In this document: piece by piece, positions 50,165-58,229 of the stretch
Layout of the letters: each line of letters opens with the position of its first letter
How positions within the stretch are numbered: the first letter of the stretch is position 1
Source of the DNA: Bacteroidales bacterium
GTDB taxonomy: Bacteria > Bacteroidota > Bacteroidia > Bacteroidales > UBA10428
Direction of reading: 5' to 3'
NCBI GenBank assembly: GCA_016933335.1
Contig: JAFGBD010000052.1
Coordinates: 1-59,368, forward strand
DNA: 59,368 nt
Program-made: the position numbers and the translations under genes
The notes under the pieces: model-generated
Databases searched by the model: none
Told to the model about the DNA's origin: nothing
What the model saw: the letters and a program-made list of their open reading frames with translations, nothing else

Positions 50165-51397
50165 TCAATTCGTTTCCGACAAATATCTTTCAATCACGGC
50201 TTTTCCGAGGAGGATGAATTCCTGCTTTTTGTCCGTTCTGGCCAATCCTTTCTCATCGATGAATCCTTCTTTTCCCCTGGATTTTAAATACTGGTGTGCA
50301 GCCACAATGCAGGCGCCCTCCCACGCTATTTTTTCAAGCCAGGGATCCAGCTGTTTGTCTGAAGCTCTTACAGTAAGAGGTATTAGCTGCGGTGTGTTAT
50401 GCTCTGTTCCGAACACGATAACAAATCCCCTGTCTTCCATAAACCTCACAAACCGTTCAAGATTTTCAAACCTGTTTCTCCCGGGAATCAGCTCCACGCA
50501 ACCTACACCCAGCACTGTCAGACGATCTGCCAGTCTCTGGTGGTCTTCTTCAAACCCGGTATAATTTCCGTTTTTGTGATCCAGCAACACCGGATAACAG
50601 GGAATGCCTCCCGCATCAATAACGATATTAATGATTTCAGGAACAGATAAGAACGCATTTTCATCTTCCGGAATATAAGCCAGTCCGCCTGCTTTCAGCA
50701 GATTTCCCCTGATCTCTTCCTCAAGCCGGGTATTGTCATTGATATCCGCTTTCTGCTCTTTTCCGGCATACAGGTTCTTCAGAAAAGATCTTTTTTCGGA
50801 ATCACTGCTTAAATGCTCATGAAGCCTTACCCTGATTGCTTTGGCAATATGTCTTTCACGAACAAGCTCTTTTGCGAATTCTTTTTTGATTTCTTCAAAA
50901 TCCAGTGAAAAGGGCGCATTTATGTTCTTAAGCAGTTCATTGGTTTTCAGCAACATCATCTGAACCTGTTTCTGACTCTCAGTTTTTATCTGTTCCAGTT
51001 TCTGAATATTCTGTAATGACACTCCAAAAGGATAATTTAATCCCTTTCCGCTGAAATAGGTCCTTCCCGGATTATTCGGATCGTTAACCTTCATACCTTT
51101 TTTCTGTTCTTCTGCAAGCAATCCGATGAATTCGATATTGAACTCAGGAAATATGCGGTGTTTTACGGCATTTTCATGAAATGCTTTATAACCGTCCGCC
51201 ACAAAAAAATCGTTTATACCGAGCACTTTAATATCTTCACTGACAGCCATCTCAAATGGCTGCCTGATATCCGCAAAGGCGCTGAAAGAATAAGGAGTAT
51301 GAATATGGCAGTTCACTTTGCGGGCTTGATCTTTCTGATTAATCTTCCACCATTTTAACAATTCATCCTTATCCGGGAATTTCGAGAGAAAATACAT
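50165..51397 (-). CDS. PHP-domain protein, predicted metal-dependent phosphoesterase
   Basis: 410 residues. PHP metal motifs: 'KVNCHIHTPYSFSAF' (His31, His33), 'IKVLGINDFFVADGYKAF' (Asn-Asp), 'PEFNIEFIGL' (Glu), 'GIPCYPVLLDHKNGNYTGFEE' and 'FVIVFGTEHNTPQLIP' with Glu-His. A large insert of ~150 residues, mostly helical and charged (about 130-275), separates the halves, which is not seen in short PHP phosphatases such as HisJ. PHP proteins hydrolyse phosphate monoesters or diesters, but this subgroup has no known substrate to my knowledge. First of a tight operon with the aldolase-SDR and SorE-like genes, so its substrate is probably a sugar phosphate of that pathway. Confidence 0.72.
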   Translation of the reverse strand: MYFLSKFPDKDELLKWWKINQKDQARKVNCHIHTPYSFSAFADIRQPFEMAVSEDIKVLGINDFFVADGYKAFHENAVKHRIFPEFNIEFIGLLAEEQKKGMKVNDPNNPGRTYFSGKGLNYPFGVSLQNIQKLEQIKTESQKQVQMMLLKTNELLKNINAPFSLDFEEIKKEFAKELVRERHIAKAIRVRLHEHLSSDSEKRSFLKNLYAGKEQKADINDNTRLEEEIRGNLLKAGGLAYIPEDENAFLSVPEIINIVIDAGGIPCYPVLLDHKNGNYTGFEEDHQRLADRLTVLGVGCVELIPGRNRFENLERFVRFMEDRGFVIVFGTEHNTPQLIPLTVRASDKQLDPWLEKIAWEGACIVAAHQYLKSRGKEGFIDEKGLARTDKKQEFILLGKAVIERYLSETN

Positions 51398-51491
51398 TAT
51401 ATAGATCTATTAGCTTTTTTTATATTGATGTAAAAATAATCCAAATATCTGAAGTCACCTGTAAATTCATGTCAGCCGGAAAAATTTATAG

Positions 51492-52484
51492 CTAAATATC
51501 CAGTTTAAGTTTATCAAGCTCATTATTGATGACATTGATTTCCTCATCAGTCAGTTCAAATCCGGCTGCCCTGGTATTCTCTTCAACCTGTTCCGGGCTT
51601 CGGGCACCAACAAGCACACAGGTAATTCCCGGCTGTTTCATGGTCCAGTTGATTACAAGCTGAGGCAGGGTTATTTCCCTGTCTTCGGCGATGGTTTTTA
51701 TTTTTTGCAGAAAATGATTGATTTTATAAAGATTTTCACCTTTAAAATACGGCAGATCCTCCCTGTTATCCCCTTCACCGAACTTATAGCCATGAGTTAT
51801 TTTCCCGGTCAGAACACCTCTCTGCAACGGACTGTATGCAATGATCCCGATATGATTCCTGATACAATAAGGCACAACATCTTTTTCAATTTCTCTCTTA
51901 ACCATGCTGTATGGTACCTGGTTGGAAGCCAGGGGCACAATCGCAGCAGCTGTTTTCATCTCGTTCACGTTATAGTTACAGACTCCGGATGCTTTGATCT
52001 TTCCCTGTTGTATCAGCAAATCAATTGCTTCCATGGTTTCTTCGATGGATGTGGTCGGATCGGGCCAGTGAATCTGGTACAGATCAATGCAATCGATGCC
52101 CAGCCGTTTCAGACTCTCTTCACATTCTATTAAAACACTTGCTTTTGAAGCATATTTATGCATTCTGGCAGGCTTGCCTTCATTGCTTCTGGAATTGAAA
52201 AAAAACCGGCCTTTATCAGTGTTCCATCGCAGTCCGTATTTTGTTAAAATCTGCACTTTGTCTTTTTTGCCCCTGATGGCTTCGCCGACAATTTTCTCGC
52301 TCAGGCCGAAACCATATGCAGGTGCGGTATCGATGGTGGTCATTCCCAGATCAATTGCCCTCTGGATGGCTCTGACAGACAGCTTGTAATCGGTGCCGCC
52401 CCACATCCATCCTCCCACTGCCCATGCACCAAAAGCAATTTCAGTAACTTCGACATTGCTTTTTCCGATTTTCTTTAAATTCAT
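51492..52484 (-). CDS. aldo/keto reductase
   Basis: 330 residues, complete (beta/alpha)8 AKR. Catalytic residues Asp52, Tyr57 and Lys82 lie in 'MTTIDTAPAYGFGLSEKIVGEAI' and 'ILTKYGLRW', and the His is in 'CIDLYQIHWPDPTTSIEETM'. NADPH-binding end 'ITCVLVGARSPEQVEENTRA'. 'GVCNYNVNEM' and 'VPYSMVKREIEKDVVPYC' place it in the AKR11/IolS-like branch. It reduces an aldehyde or ketose with NADPH, presumably a sugar intermediate given the neighbours. 94 nt upstream of the PHP gene, so co-transcription is possible. Confidence 0.88.
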   Translation of the reverse strand: MNLKKIGKSNVEVTEIAFGAWAVGGWMWGGTDYKLSVRAIQRAIDLGMTTIDTAPAYGFGLSEKIVGEAIRGKKDKVQILTKYGLRWNTDKGRFFFNSRSNEGKPARMHKYASKASVLIECEESLKRLGIDCIDLYQIHWPDPTTSIEETMEAIDLLIQQGKIKASGVCNYNVNEMKTAAAIVPLASNQVPYSMVKREIEKDVVPYCIRNHIGIIAYSPLQRGVLTGKITHGYKFGEGDNREDLPYFKGENLYKINHFLQKIKTIAEDREITLPQLVINWTMKQPGITCVLVGARSPEQVEENTRAAGFELTDEEINVINNELDKLKLDI

Positions 52485-52641
52485 AAACCCGGGATTTGAT
52501 TATTATCATCTCAAAACATCAATAAAATATCAATAAAACATGCATTAAAATGGCTTTTATCCACCTGGTTCATACCTTCTTTATAAAAATATGTTTTTGT
52601 TTACCAAGATAATACATCTTCAGGGATTTCCGACAAATTAT

Positions 52642-52845
52642 TTACAATCCAGTCCGCTTTGCAACGTTCCCCAGGTAACTGTTTTCACCTGTGCCGATAA
52701 AAGGTATAAAATCCTCCTTCACAACTGAAATGCCATGTTCTCTGAACATTTCCCTGGCAGCAAGGAATATCAGCTCCTCGGAGTCAACCAGCACACCATC
52801 CATGTCAAACAATACAGCCCTGATCATACTTATATTACTCATCAT
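52642..52845 (-). pseudogene. truncated HAD-superfamily hydrolase (beta-phosphoglucomutase-like), N-terminal fragment
   Basis: 67 residues. 'IRAVLFDMDGVLVDSEEL' at about 8-25 is the HAD motif I with nucleophile Asp and D-x-D; 'AAREMFREHGISVVKEDFIPFIGTGE' is the start of the cap helices. Full members have ~215-225 residues with motifs II-IV, all absent here. After the TAA only ~157 nt remain before the aldo/keto reductase gene, and they show no continuation in any frame I tried. It looks like a 3' deletion remnant. A functional mini-protein is unlikely. It sits between two sugar-phosphate genes on the same strand. Confidence 0.7.
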
Positions 52846-52871
52846 TCATATGTTTCAGGAGGTAACTGCCG

Positions 52872-53669
52872 TTATCCTTCCATCAGGTCTTTCACACCTT
52901 CTATTATAAACCTGGGCTGGTACGGAAACGTGCTCAGCATCTCACGGGTCGTGATACCGCTAAGTACAAGACACGTGTCGATTTCCGATTCGATCCCTGC
53001 AACGATATCGGTATCCATCCTGTCACCGATGATCAGGGTCTCTTCCCTGTTGCATTTAAGCTTTTTCAAAGCATTCCGCATCATCAGCGGATTGGGTTTG
53101 CCGACAAAATAGGCATTTCTGCCTGTTGACAGCTCAATGGGCGATATCAGTGCCTTGGTAGCCGGTATGATGCCATTTTCTGTGGGTCCTGTCAGATCGG
53201 GATTCGTACCGATCAGTTTGGCCCCGGCAAGTACCAGGTTGACAGCATGCTCAATCCTTTCATAACTGTAGCTTCTCGATTCTCCAACCACAACATAATC
53301 AGGATTTACATTGTTCATTGTATAGCCAACATTATAAAGTGCGTTTATCAAACCTGCCTCACCAATGATATATGCGCTGCCTCTGGGTTTCTGACTGTTC
53401 AGAAACATGGCAGTAGCCAGTGCGCTGGTATAAAATACATCTTTGTTAACCTTTATACCGAGCCTTGAGAGCTTTTCCTGCAACTCTTTGGGCGTTCTTT
53501 CGCTTGAATTGGTAAGAAAGACAAACCGCTTCTTTTCAGAAACGAGCCAGCCGATGAATTCCCCGGCACCTGCAAGCAGCTTATTGCCATGGTAGATCAC
53601 ACCGTCCATGTCAATAATGAAGCCTTTTTTATTCCTGATAACTTCTATTTGTTCTTTGTGGATTTTCAT
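52872..53669 (-). CDS. HAD-IIA family hydrolase (NagD/4-nitrophenylphosphatase-like)
   Basis: 265 residues from ATG 53669; a TTG five codons earlier (53684) is possible. Motif I 'GFIIDMDGVIYHGNKLL' (nucleophile Asp and D-x-D), motif II 'FLTNSSERTPKEL', C2-type cap with 'NPDYVVVGESRSYSYERIEHAV' and 'IGTNPDLTGPTENGIIPA', Lys in 'YFVGKPNPLMMRNAL', and motif IV 'ETLIIGDRMDTDIVAG'. Such enzymes dephosphorylate nucleotides or sugar phosphates. 26 nt upstream of the HAD fragment and on the same strand as the aldo/keto reductase operon, so it may dephosphorylate an intermediate of that pathway. Confidence 0.88.
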   Translation of the reverse strand: MKIHKEQIEVIRNKKGFIIDMDGVIYHGNKLLAGAGEFIGWLVSEKKRFVFLTNSSERTPKELQEKLSRLGIKVNKDVFYTSALATAMFLNSQKPRGSAYIIGEAGLINALYNVGYTMNNVNPDYVVVGESRSYSYERIEHAVNLVLAGAKLIGTNPDLTGPTENGIIPATKALISPIELSTGRNAYFVGKPNPLMMRNALKKLKCNREETLIIGDRMDTDIVAGIESEIDTCLVLSGITTREMLSTFPYQPRFIIEGVKDLMEG

Positions 53670-53832
53670 GTATTTAAATTTCAATATTTATATACCAACA
53701 AATTTAATAACATTGGTATAAAGTCTGCATTAAAAAATCAACCGACAGGTATCTGAGTGGTTTTTGCCAAATCAAATCTTTCTGACAGACAAACCGGGAA
53801 GACCGCCTTTTCAGAAGGGAATACGGCCTGGC

Positions 53833-54954
53833 TCATGCTGCCGTTTTCCTGTACCGGTATACGGCCAGTATTGTGGATATAATTGCTATCACGATCAGGG
53901 CACAGATTTCCATGATTATATCATGAAATGTTGATCCTTTCAGCATGACCATCCTGTTGATCCGCATGATATAAACAACGGGATTGGCGAGATTAATTTT
54001 TTGTGCCCATACAGGCATGCTTTCCAGGGGGGTGAATATGCCGCTCATCAAAATAAAAATGATCATAAAGAAGAATCCGGTAAACATGAATTGTTGCTGT
54101 GTATCTGAAAAAGTAGAAATAAAAAGGGCAAGCCCGAGTACCGCTACCATGAAAATTGCCGAACAGAAGAAAAGAAGGACAATGCTGCCCTCAAAGGGTA
54201 TGTTGAAAGCGAGTTTTCCTATGACCAGGCCCAAAGCAAGGTCAACAAGTCCGATGATCAGAAAGGGTACTATTTTGGCCGTTATGAAATGAAGTTTTTT
54301 AACAGGTGTGACATTGATCTGTTCAATGGTTCCGCTTTCCTTTTCCTTTACCAGGTTGAGCCCTGCAAGAATGAACCCGATCGCCAGCACGAGTATCCCG
54401 AGTATCCCCGGCAACATGTAATGTTTATAATTGAGCAATTCGTTGTACCAGTACCTGTTGGTAACCTGTACCTGAGGGACAGATGTAAAAGCCTGTCCGC
54501 CGGCTATTCCGGCAACGATATTCATGTTGTAATCGCGGATCACTCCGCTCAGGTATGCCCACGACAATTGGGCATTTGCTGCATTGATGGCATTGACTGC
54601 GACAAATATCCGGCCGGGATTTCCTGTTCCTGTTTCTTTACCAAAACCGGAGGGTATCTGAATGATCAGATCGCATTTGCCGCTGTGCAATAAATGACCG
54701 GCCTCCTGCTCAGAAAAAGTTGAGAAACTGACTTTAAAGAATGTCGATCCTTCAAGCTTGTTGACCAGTTCTCTCGATTCGACCGTCATATCGCGGTCAA
54801 CGATGCAAAGCTTTACATTCTTTATTTCAAATGTAATTGCAGGGACCAGTATCAGCATCTGGACAACCGGAATGCCAAATATTGCTTTTCCGATAAATTT
54901 ATCCCTGAAGATCTTGATAAACTCTTTTCTGATTAAGTATATTAGTGTTCTCAT
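53833..54954 (-). CDS. ABC-2 type exporter permease (YbhR-like)
   Basis: 373 residues. N-terminal cytosolic 'IYLIRKEFIKIFRDKFI', TM1 at about 25-43, a ~130-residue extracytoplasmic domain ('KLCIVDRDMTVESRELVNKLEGSTFF'), then five TM helices from about 175 on. The ABC-2 mark 'LVKEKESGTIEQINVTPVKKLHFITAKIVPF' is at about 200-230, and 'GIFTPLESMPVWAQKINLANPVVYIM' near 310-335. This is half of a heterodimeric membrane channel with the permease at 55211-56320. Last gene of the exporter set; a 256-nt purine-rich stretch separates the two permease genes. Confidence 0.88.
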   Translation of the reverse strand: MRTLIYLIRKEFIKIFRDKFIGKAIFGIPVVQMLILVPAITFEIKNVKLCIVDRDMTVESRELVNKLEGSTFFKVSFSTFSEQEAGHLLHSGKCDLIIQIPSGFGKETGTGNPGRIFVAVNAINAANAQLSWAYLSGVIRDYNMNIVAGIAGGQAFTSVPQVQVTNRYWYNELLNYKHYMLPGILGILVLAIGFILAGLNLVKEKESGTIEQINVTPVKKLHFITAKIVPFLIIGLVDLALGLVIGKLAFNIPFEGSIVLLFFCSAIFMVAVLGLALFISTFSDTQQQFMFTGFFFMIIFILMSGIFTPLESMPVWAQKINLANPVVYIMRINRMVMLKGSTFHDIIMEICALIVIAIISTILAVYRYRKTAA

Positions 54955-54961
54955 TTACGCC

Positions 54962-55200
54962 ATCCTTAATATCTTTTATCTCTCTCCTTCTTTTATCCTT
55001 TCCCTTCCTTTGTCTTTTCCCTTCTTATATCTATTAACTCTCTTTGTATTTCCCCTGCTTTTGTCTTTTTCCTTTTTTTTGTCTCTCAACTTCCTTTACC
55101 TTCTCTCTTCTTTTGTCTTTAACTTCCTTTATCTTCTCTCTTCTTTTGTCTTTTCTCTTTTTATGCCATTTCCGTTCTTTTATCTTCCCGCCCGGGCTTT
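54962..55200. repeat. polypyrimidine/polypurine tract between the two permease genes
   Basis: About 240 bp in which the plus strand is nearly all C and T (purine-rich on the mRNA strand), made of degenerate words such as CTTCCTTT, TCTTTTATC and CTTTTGTC. It contains an almost exact 33-bp tandem duplication. The minus-strand frame that follows the upstream permease's TAA stays open for about 70 codons through it. Confidence 0.8.
55088..55153. repeat. 33-bp tandem repeat, two copies
   Basis: Copies 55088-55120 and 55121-55153 differ at one base (C/T at the 11th position, 55098/55131). The unit begins AACTTCCTTTAC and ends TTTTGTCTTT. It is a multiple of three; on the minus strand it reads KDKRREK(I/V)KEV in the frame of the upstream permease. 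Confidence 0.9.
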
Positions 55201-55210
55201 TTGCCTTATA

Positions 55211-56320
55211 TTACTGCAACCGGATCTTGAAATTTTTCATACTCAGTCCGATAAATACCAGTGTGAAAATCATCAGTATCAGCGTTTCCTTCCATACATA
55301 AAGGAATCCCGTTCCCTTGATCATGATGTTTTTAATGATTGTAATGAAATATCTCGGAGGCAATACAGCGCTTACCCACCCGTATATCTTTGGCATATTC
55401 TCAATAGGAAAAATGAACCCTGAAAGCAAAACGGCCGGGAGCAACATGCCCACAAGCGAGATAAAGATTGCCTGCTGCATGTTTTTGGCTGCCGTTGAAA
55501 TCAGGATACCCAGTGAAAGGCTCATAAAGATATAGAGCATTGATTCGGCAAGGAGCAAAAGCAGGCTTCCTTTGATCGGCAGACCAAATACAAACCACGA
55601 AAGCAGCAATATCATGATCACATCGACAAAGGACAGCAGAAAATAAGGAAGCACCTTGCCGAGAATAATCTGCAGCGGTTTGAGCGGTGAGACAAGCAGG
55701 ACCTCCATAGTCCCGAACTCTTTTTCCCGTGTAATGGTTATGGAGGTCATCAGGGCACAGATAAGTATCATTATTAGGGTTATAACACCCGGCACAAACA
55801 TAAACTGACCTTTCAGGGAAGGATTGTAAAACATTCTCACCTCGGGTTGAACAAGCAGGGTTTTCGCAGCAGATCTCCCGGCCAGTTCCCTGTTGAAATC
55901 GGCTATGATGGCAGTAAGATAATTTGTTGTCAGGGTTGCCATATTGGGTTCTGAACCGTCAGCAATGATGCTGACAGCAGCCCGGCCTTCGCTGATAAGT
56001 TTCCGTCCAAAATCTTTCTCATAGACAATTACGGCTTTGATTTTATTACCCCTGAGTACTCTGTCAATATCATTGGAATTTAAGAGATTTTCACCTCTCC
56101 TGAAAAAACCGGATGAGCATATTTTGTCGGATATTTTCTGTGTCATTTCATCTCCTGAAAGATCAAGAAAGGCAACCCGGGCATTCTTCAGGTCGGTGCT
56201 TACAACAAAGCCGAACAGCAATATCTGAACGGCAGGGATTCCGAAAAGGATGATCATGGTCCGGACATCCCTGAAGATATGCAGGAACTCTTTTTTTACA
56301 AATCCGAGAAACCTTTTCAT
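55211..56320 (-). CDS. ABC-2 type exporter permease (YbhS-like)
   Basis: 369 residues. 'FLGFVKKEFLHIFRDVRTMIILFGIP' opens the protein with TM1 at about 22-40; an extracytoplasmic domain at 45-175 ('ARVAFLDLSGDEMTQKISDKI', 'SIIADGSEPNMATLTTNYL'); then five TMs with the ABC-2 motif 'ITREKEFGTMEVLLVSPLKPLQIILGK' at about 195-222 and 'SGFIFPIENMPKIYGWVSAVLPPRYF' near 310-335. It pairs with the permease at 53833. Sits 131 nt downstream of the ATPase gene. After its TAA the frame stays open and Lys-rich, see findings. Confidence 0.88.
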   Translation of the reverse strand: MKRFLGFVKKEFLHIFRDVRTMIILFGIPAVQILLFGFVVSTDLKNARVAFLDLSGDEMTQKISDKICSSGFFRRGENLLNSNDIDRVLRGNKIKAVIVYEKDFGRKLISEGRAAVSIIADGSEPNMATLTTNYLTAIIADFNRELAGRSAAKTLLVQPEVRMFYNPSLKGQFMFVPGVITLIMILICALMTSITITREKEFGTMEVLLVSPLKPLQIILGKVLPYFLLSFVDVIMILLLSWFVFGLPIKGSLLLLLAESMLYIFMSLSLGILISTAAKNMQQAIFISLVGMLLPAVLLSGFIFPIENMPKIYGWVSAVLPPRYFITIIKNIMIKGTGFLYVWKETLILMIFTLVFIGLSMKNFKIRLQ

Positions 56321-56451
56321 TCGTATATATTTGCTTTATTTATTCGCTCAGTTTACTGGTCTTGTGAACAGTTGTTGTCATTAAAAGGTCAGATGCCATT
56401 CGTTTTGATAATGTTATTCCTGTCTTTCGACGGTTTTTCAAAGCTTATATT

Positions 56452-57195
56452 CTATCCTGGTTTTTTTCCGGGACGGGCTATTTTTATAAACACCTCCTCC
56501 ACTGTTTTAACCTGGTATTGCTTCTTCAGCTCAGCCGGCGTATCCAGTGCCACAATTTTTCCTTCGCTCATGATCGAGACCCGGTCGCAATATTCGGCCT
56601 CATCCATGTAATGTGTAGTAACAAAGACAGTAATACCCCCGGCTGCTGTTTCGTATATCATCTCCCAGAACTGGCGTCTGGTGACCGGATCAACACCTCC
56701 GGTAGGCTCGTCGAGGAAGACAATTTTAGGTTCATGCAGCACAGCTACCAAGAAGGCAAGTTTCTGCTTTAATCCCAGCGGCAGATCTGCAATCAGCCTG
56801 TCGCCGTATTCTTCGAATCTGAGCCTTTTAAGAAGACTGCCTGTCCTTTCCCTGATAAGCTTCTTTTTCATTCCGTAGATACCGCCGTAAAGCATGATAT
56901 TCTCCTTCACAGTCAGATCCCCGTATAATGAAAACTTCTGGCACATATACCCGATATTCTTTTTTATCTGTTCCGGCTGTTTCCTTGCATCATACCCGGC
57001 AACGGTAATTTCTCCCAATGTCGGTTCCGACAATCCTGAAAGTATCCTGAGCGCTGTTGTCTTGCCTGCGCCATTGGCACCCAGGAAACCAAAAATCTCC
57101 CCCTGATAAACCTCAAAGTCCAGATTGTCATTTGCCGTGAAGCTTCCGAACTTCTTCACAAGATTTCTGACTGATATGACGGTGTTGTTTGTCAT
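56452..57195 (-). CDS. ABC transporter ATP-binding protein
   Basis: 247 residues. Walker A 'GFLGANGAGKTTALRIL' at about 33-49, Q-loop 'YMCQKFSLYGDLTVKENI' at about 83-100, Walker B 'PKIVFLDEPTGGVDPVTRRQFWEMI' at about 155-179, switch His in 'VFVTTHYMDEAEYC'. The C-loop reads 'DLPLGLKQKLAF': LPLGLKQ replaces LSGGxxQ, a deviation typical of the C-terminal ATPase half of YbhF-like fusions. With the ATPase at 57308 (112 nt upstream) it would form an asymmetric heterodimer. Cytosolic motor for the two permeases. Confidence 0.9.
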   Translation of the reverse strand: MTNNTVISVRNLVKKFGSFTANDNLDFEVYQGEIFGFLGANGAGKTTALRILSGLSEPTLGEITVAGYDARKQPEQIKKNIGYMCQKFSLYGDLTVKENIMLYGGIYGMKKKLIRERTGSLLKRLRFEEYGDRLIADLPLGLKQKLAFLVAVLHEPKIVFLDEPTGGVDPVTRRQFWEMIYETAAGGITVFVTTHYMDEAEYCDRVSIMSEGKIVALDTPAELKKQYQVKTVEEVFIKIARPGKKPG

Positions 57196-57263
57196 TGATT
57201 CTTAATATAAAACCCGCTCCTGAACTTCTGCCCCTATAGCTGCCAGGCATCAGTGACAGACAT

Positions 57264-57282
57264 GCCTGCCGGTCAGGCAGGC
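57264..57282. repeat. palindrome GCCTGCC-GGTCA-GGCAGGC between ATPase genes
   Basis: A perfect 7-bp stem and 5-nt loop in the 112-nt gap between the two ATPase genes, followed by a near repeat CTGCCGGACAGGG. Elements of the form GCCTGCCGGCAGGC are common intergenic words in Bacteroidota genomes, as I recall. Possibly an mRNA-stability or attenuation hairpin. Confidence 0.7.
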
Positions 57283-57307
57283 TCTGCCGGACAGGGATAG
57301 AATGATA

Positions 57308-58222
57308 TTATACCTTACTTCCCATCAGCTCGAGGAACCTGTCCTCGATACCCGCCCTGGTCCCGGTTATCTTTACATCAGTGATCCCCATCCTGTCCAG
57401 ATAATCATACAGGGCATCGTCAAAATCATCATCTTTAAAGGTCACATGCACTGCATCTCCAAACGGATAAGCCGTGCTGATTCCCGGATAACTTCTCAGG
57501 GCAGTTATCAGCTTATATTTTTCAGGAGCCTTTACACTGAAGAGCTTCCTGCTGAATCCGTCTCTTACTTTTTCCGGCTGATCAACCGACAGTATCTGTC
57601 CATCCTGGATAAGCGCCACCCGGTCGCACTTCATTGCCTCATCCATATAGGGGGTCGAAACGATTATTGTTATATTATAGGGTTTTAGTTTCTTCAGCAT
57701 CTCCCAGAACTCTGACCGTGAAACCGCATCAACACCGGTCGTAGGCTCGTCAAGGACAAGCAGTGCGGGCTTATGGATAAGGGCACATGACAGGGCCAGC
57801 TTCTGCTTCATTCCTCCCGAAAGCCTCCCCGCGAGCCTTTTCTTAAAAGGTTCGATATGTGAATAGATACCGGATATCAAATCGTAGTTTTCTTCAACGG
57901 TTGTTCCGAAGACAGTGGCATAGAAATGAAGGTTTTCCTCAACTGACAAGTCCTGGTAAAGACTGAAACGGCCCGGCATATAACCGATATTTTTACGCAG
58001 CTCTTTGTAACCGGATCTGCAATCAAGTCCCAGTACTTTCATTTCGCCTTCATCAGGCAGGAGCAGGGTCGTAATGATCCTGAAAAGTGTTGTTTTGCCA
58101 GCTCCGTCCGGTCCTATGAAGCCGAAGATCTCACCTTCGTTTACCACGAATGAGATATCTTTCAAAGCCTGGGTTGCTCCGAATTTTTTACCTGTACCCG
58201 ATGATTCAACTGCTTTCTTCAT
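57308..58222 (-). CDS. ABC transporter ATP-binding protein with C-terminal extension
   Basis: 304 residues. Walker A 'GFIGPDGAGKTTLFRII' at about 33-49, Q-loop 'YMPGRFSLYQDLSVEENL', canonical C-loop 'LSGGMKQKLALSCALIH' at about 137-153, Walker B 'PALLVLDEPTTGVDAVSRSEFWEML', and 'VSTPYMDEAMKC' where the usual switch His is Pro ('TPY' for 'THY'). An extra ~75-residue C-terminal domain follows, as in drug/lipid exporters. Partner of the ATPase at 56452, the two corresponding to the halves of YbhF. Seven nt after the HlyD gene. Confidence 0.9.
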   Translation of the reverse strand: MKKAVESSGTGKKFGATQALKDISFVVNEGEIFGFIGPDGAGKTTLFRIITTLLLPDEGEMKVLGLDCRSGYKELRKNIGYMPGRFSLYQDLSVEENLHFYATVFGTTVEENYDLISGIYSHIEPFKKRLAGRLSGGMKQKLALSCALIHKPALLVLDEPTTGVDAVSRSEFWEMLKKLKPYNITIIVSTPYMDEAMKCDRVALIQDGQILSVDQPEKVRDGFSRKLFSVKAPEKYKLITALRSYPGISTAYPFGDAVHVTFKDDDFDDALYDYLDRMGITDVKITGTRAGIEDRFLELMGSKV

Positions 58223-58229
58223 ACATTTT

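Noticed and set aside
54758..55423. 221-codon plus-strand ORF rich in Leu/Phe/Ser
   Set aside because: It is the pyrimidine tract read as protein plus antisense of two permease genes; there is no start context and codon use is purely compositional.
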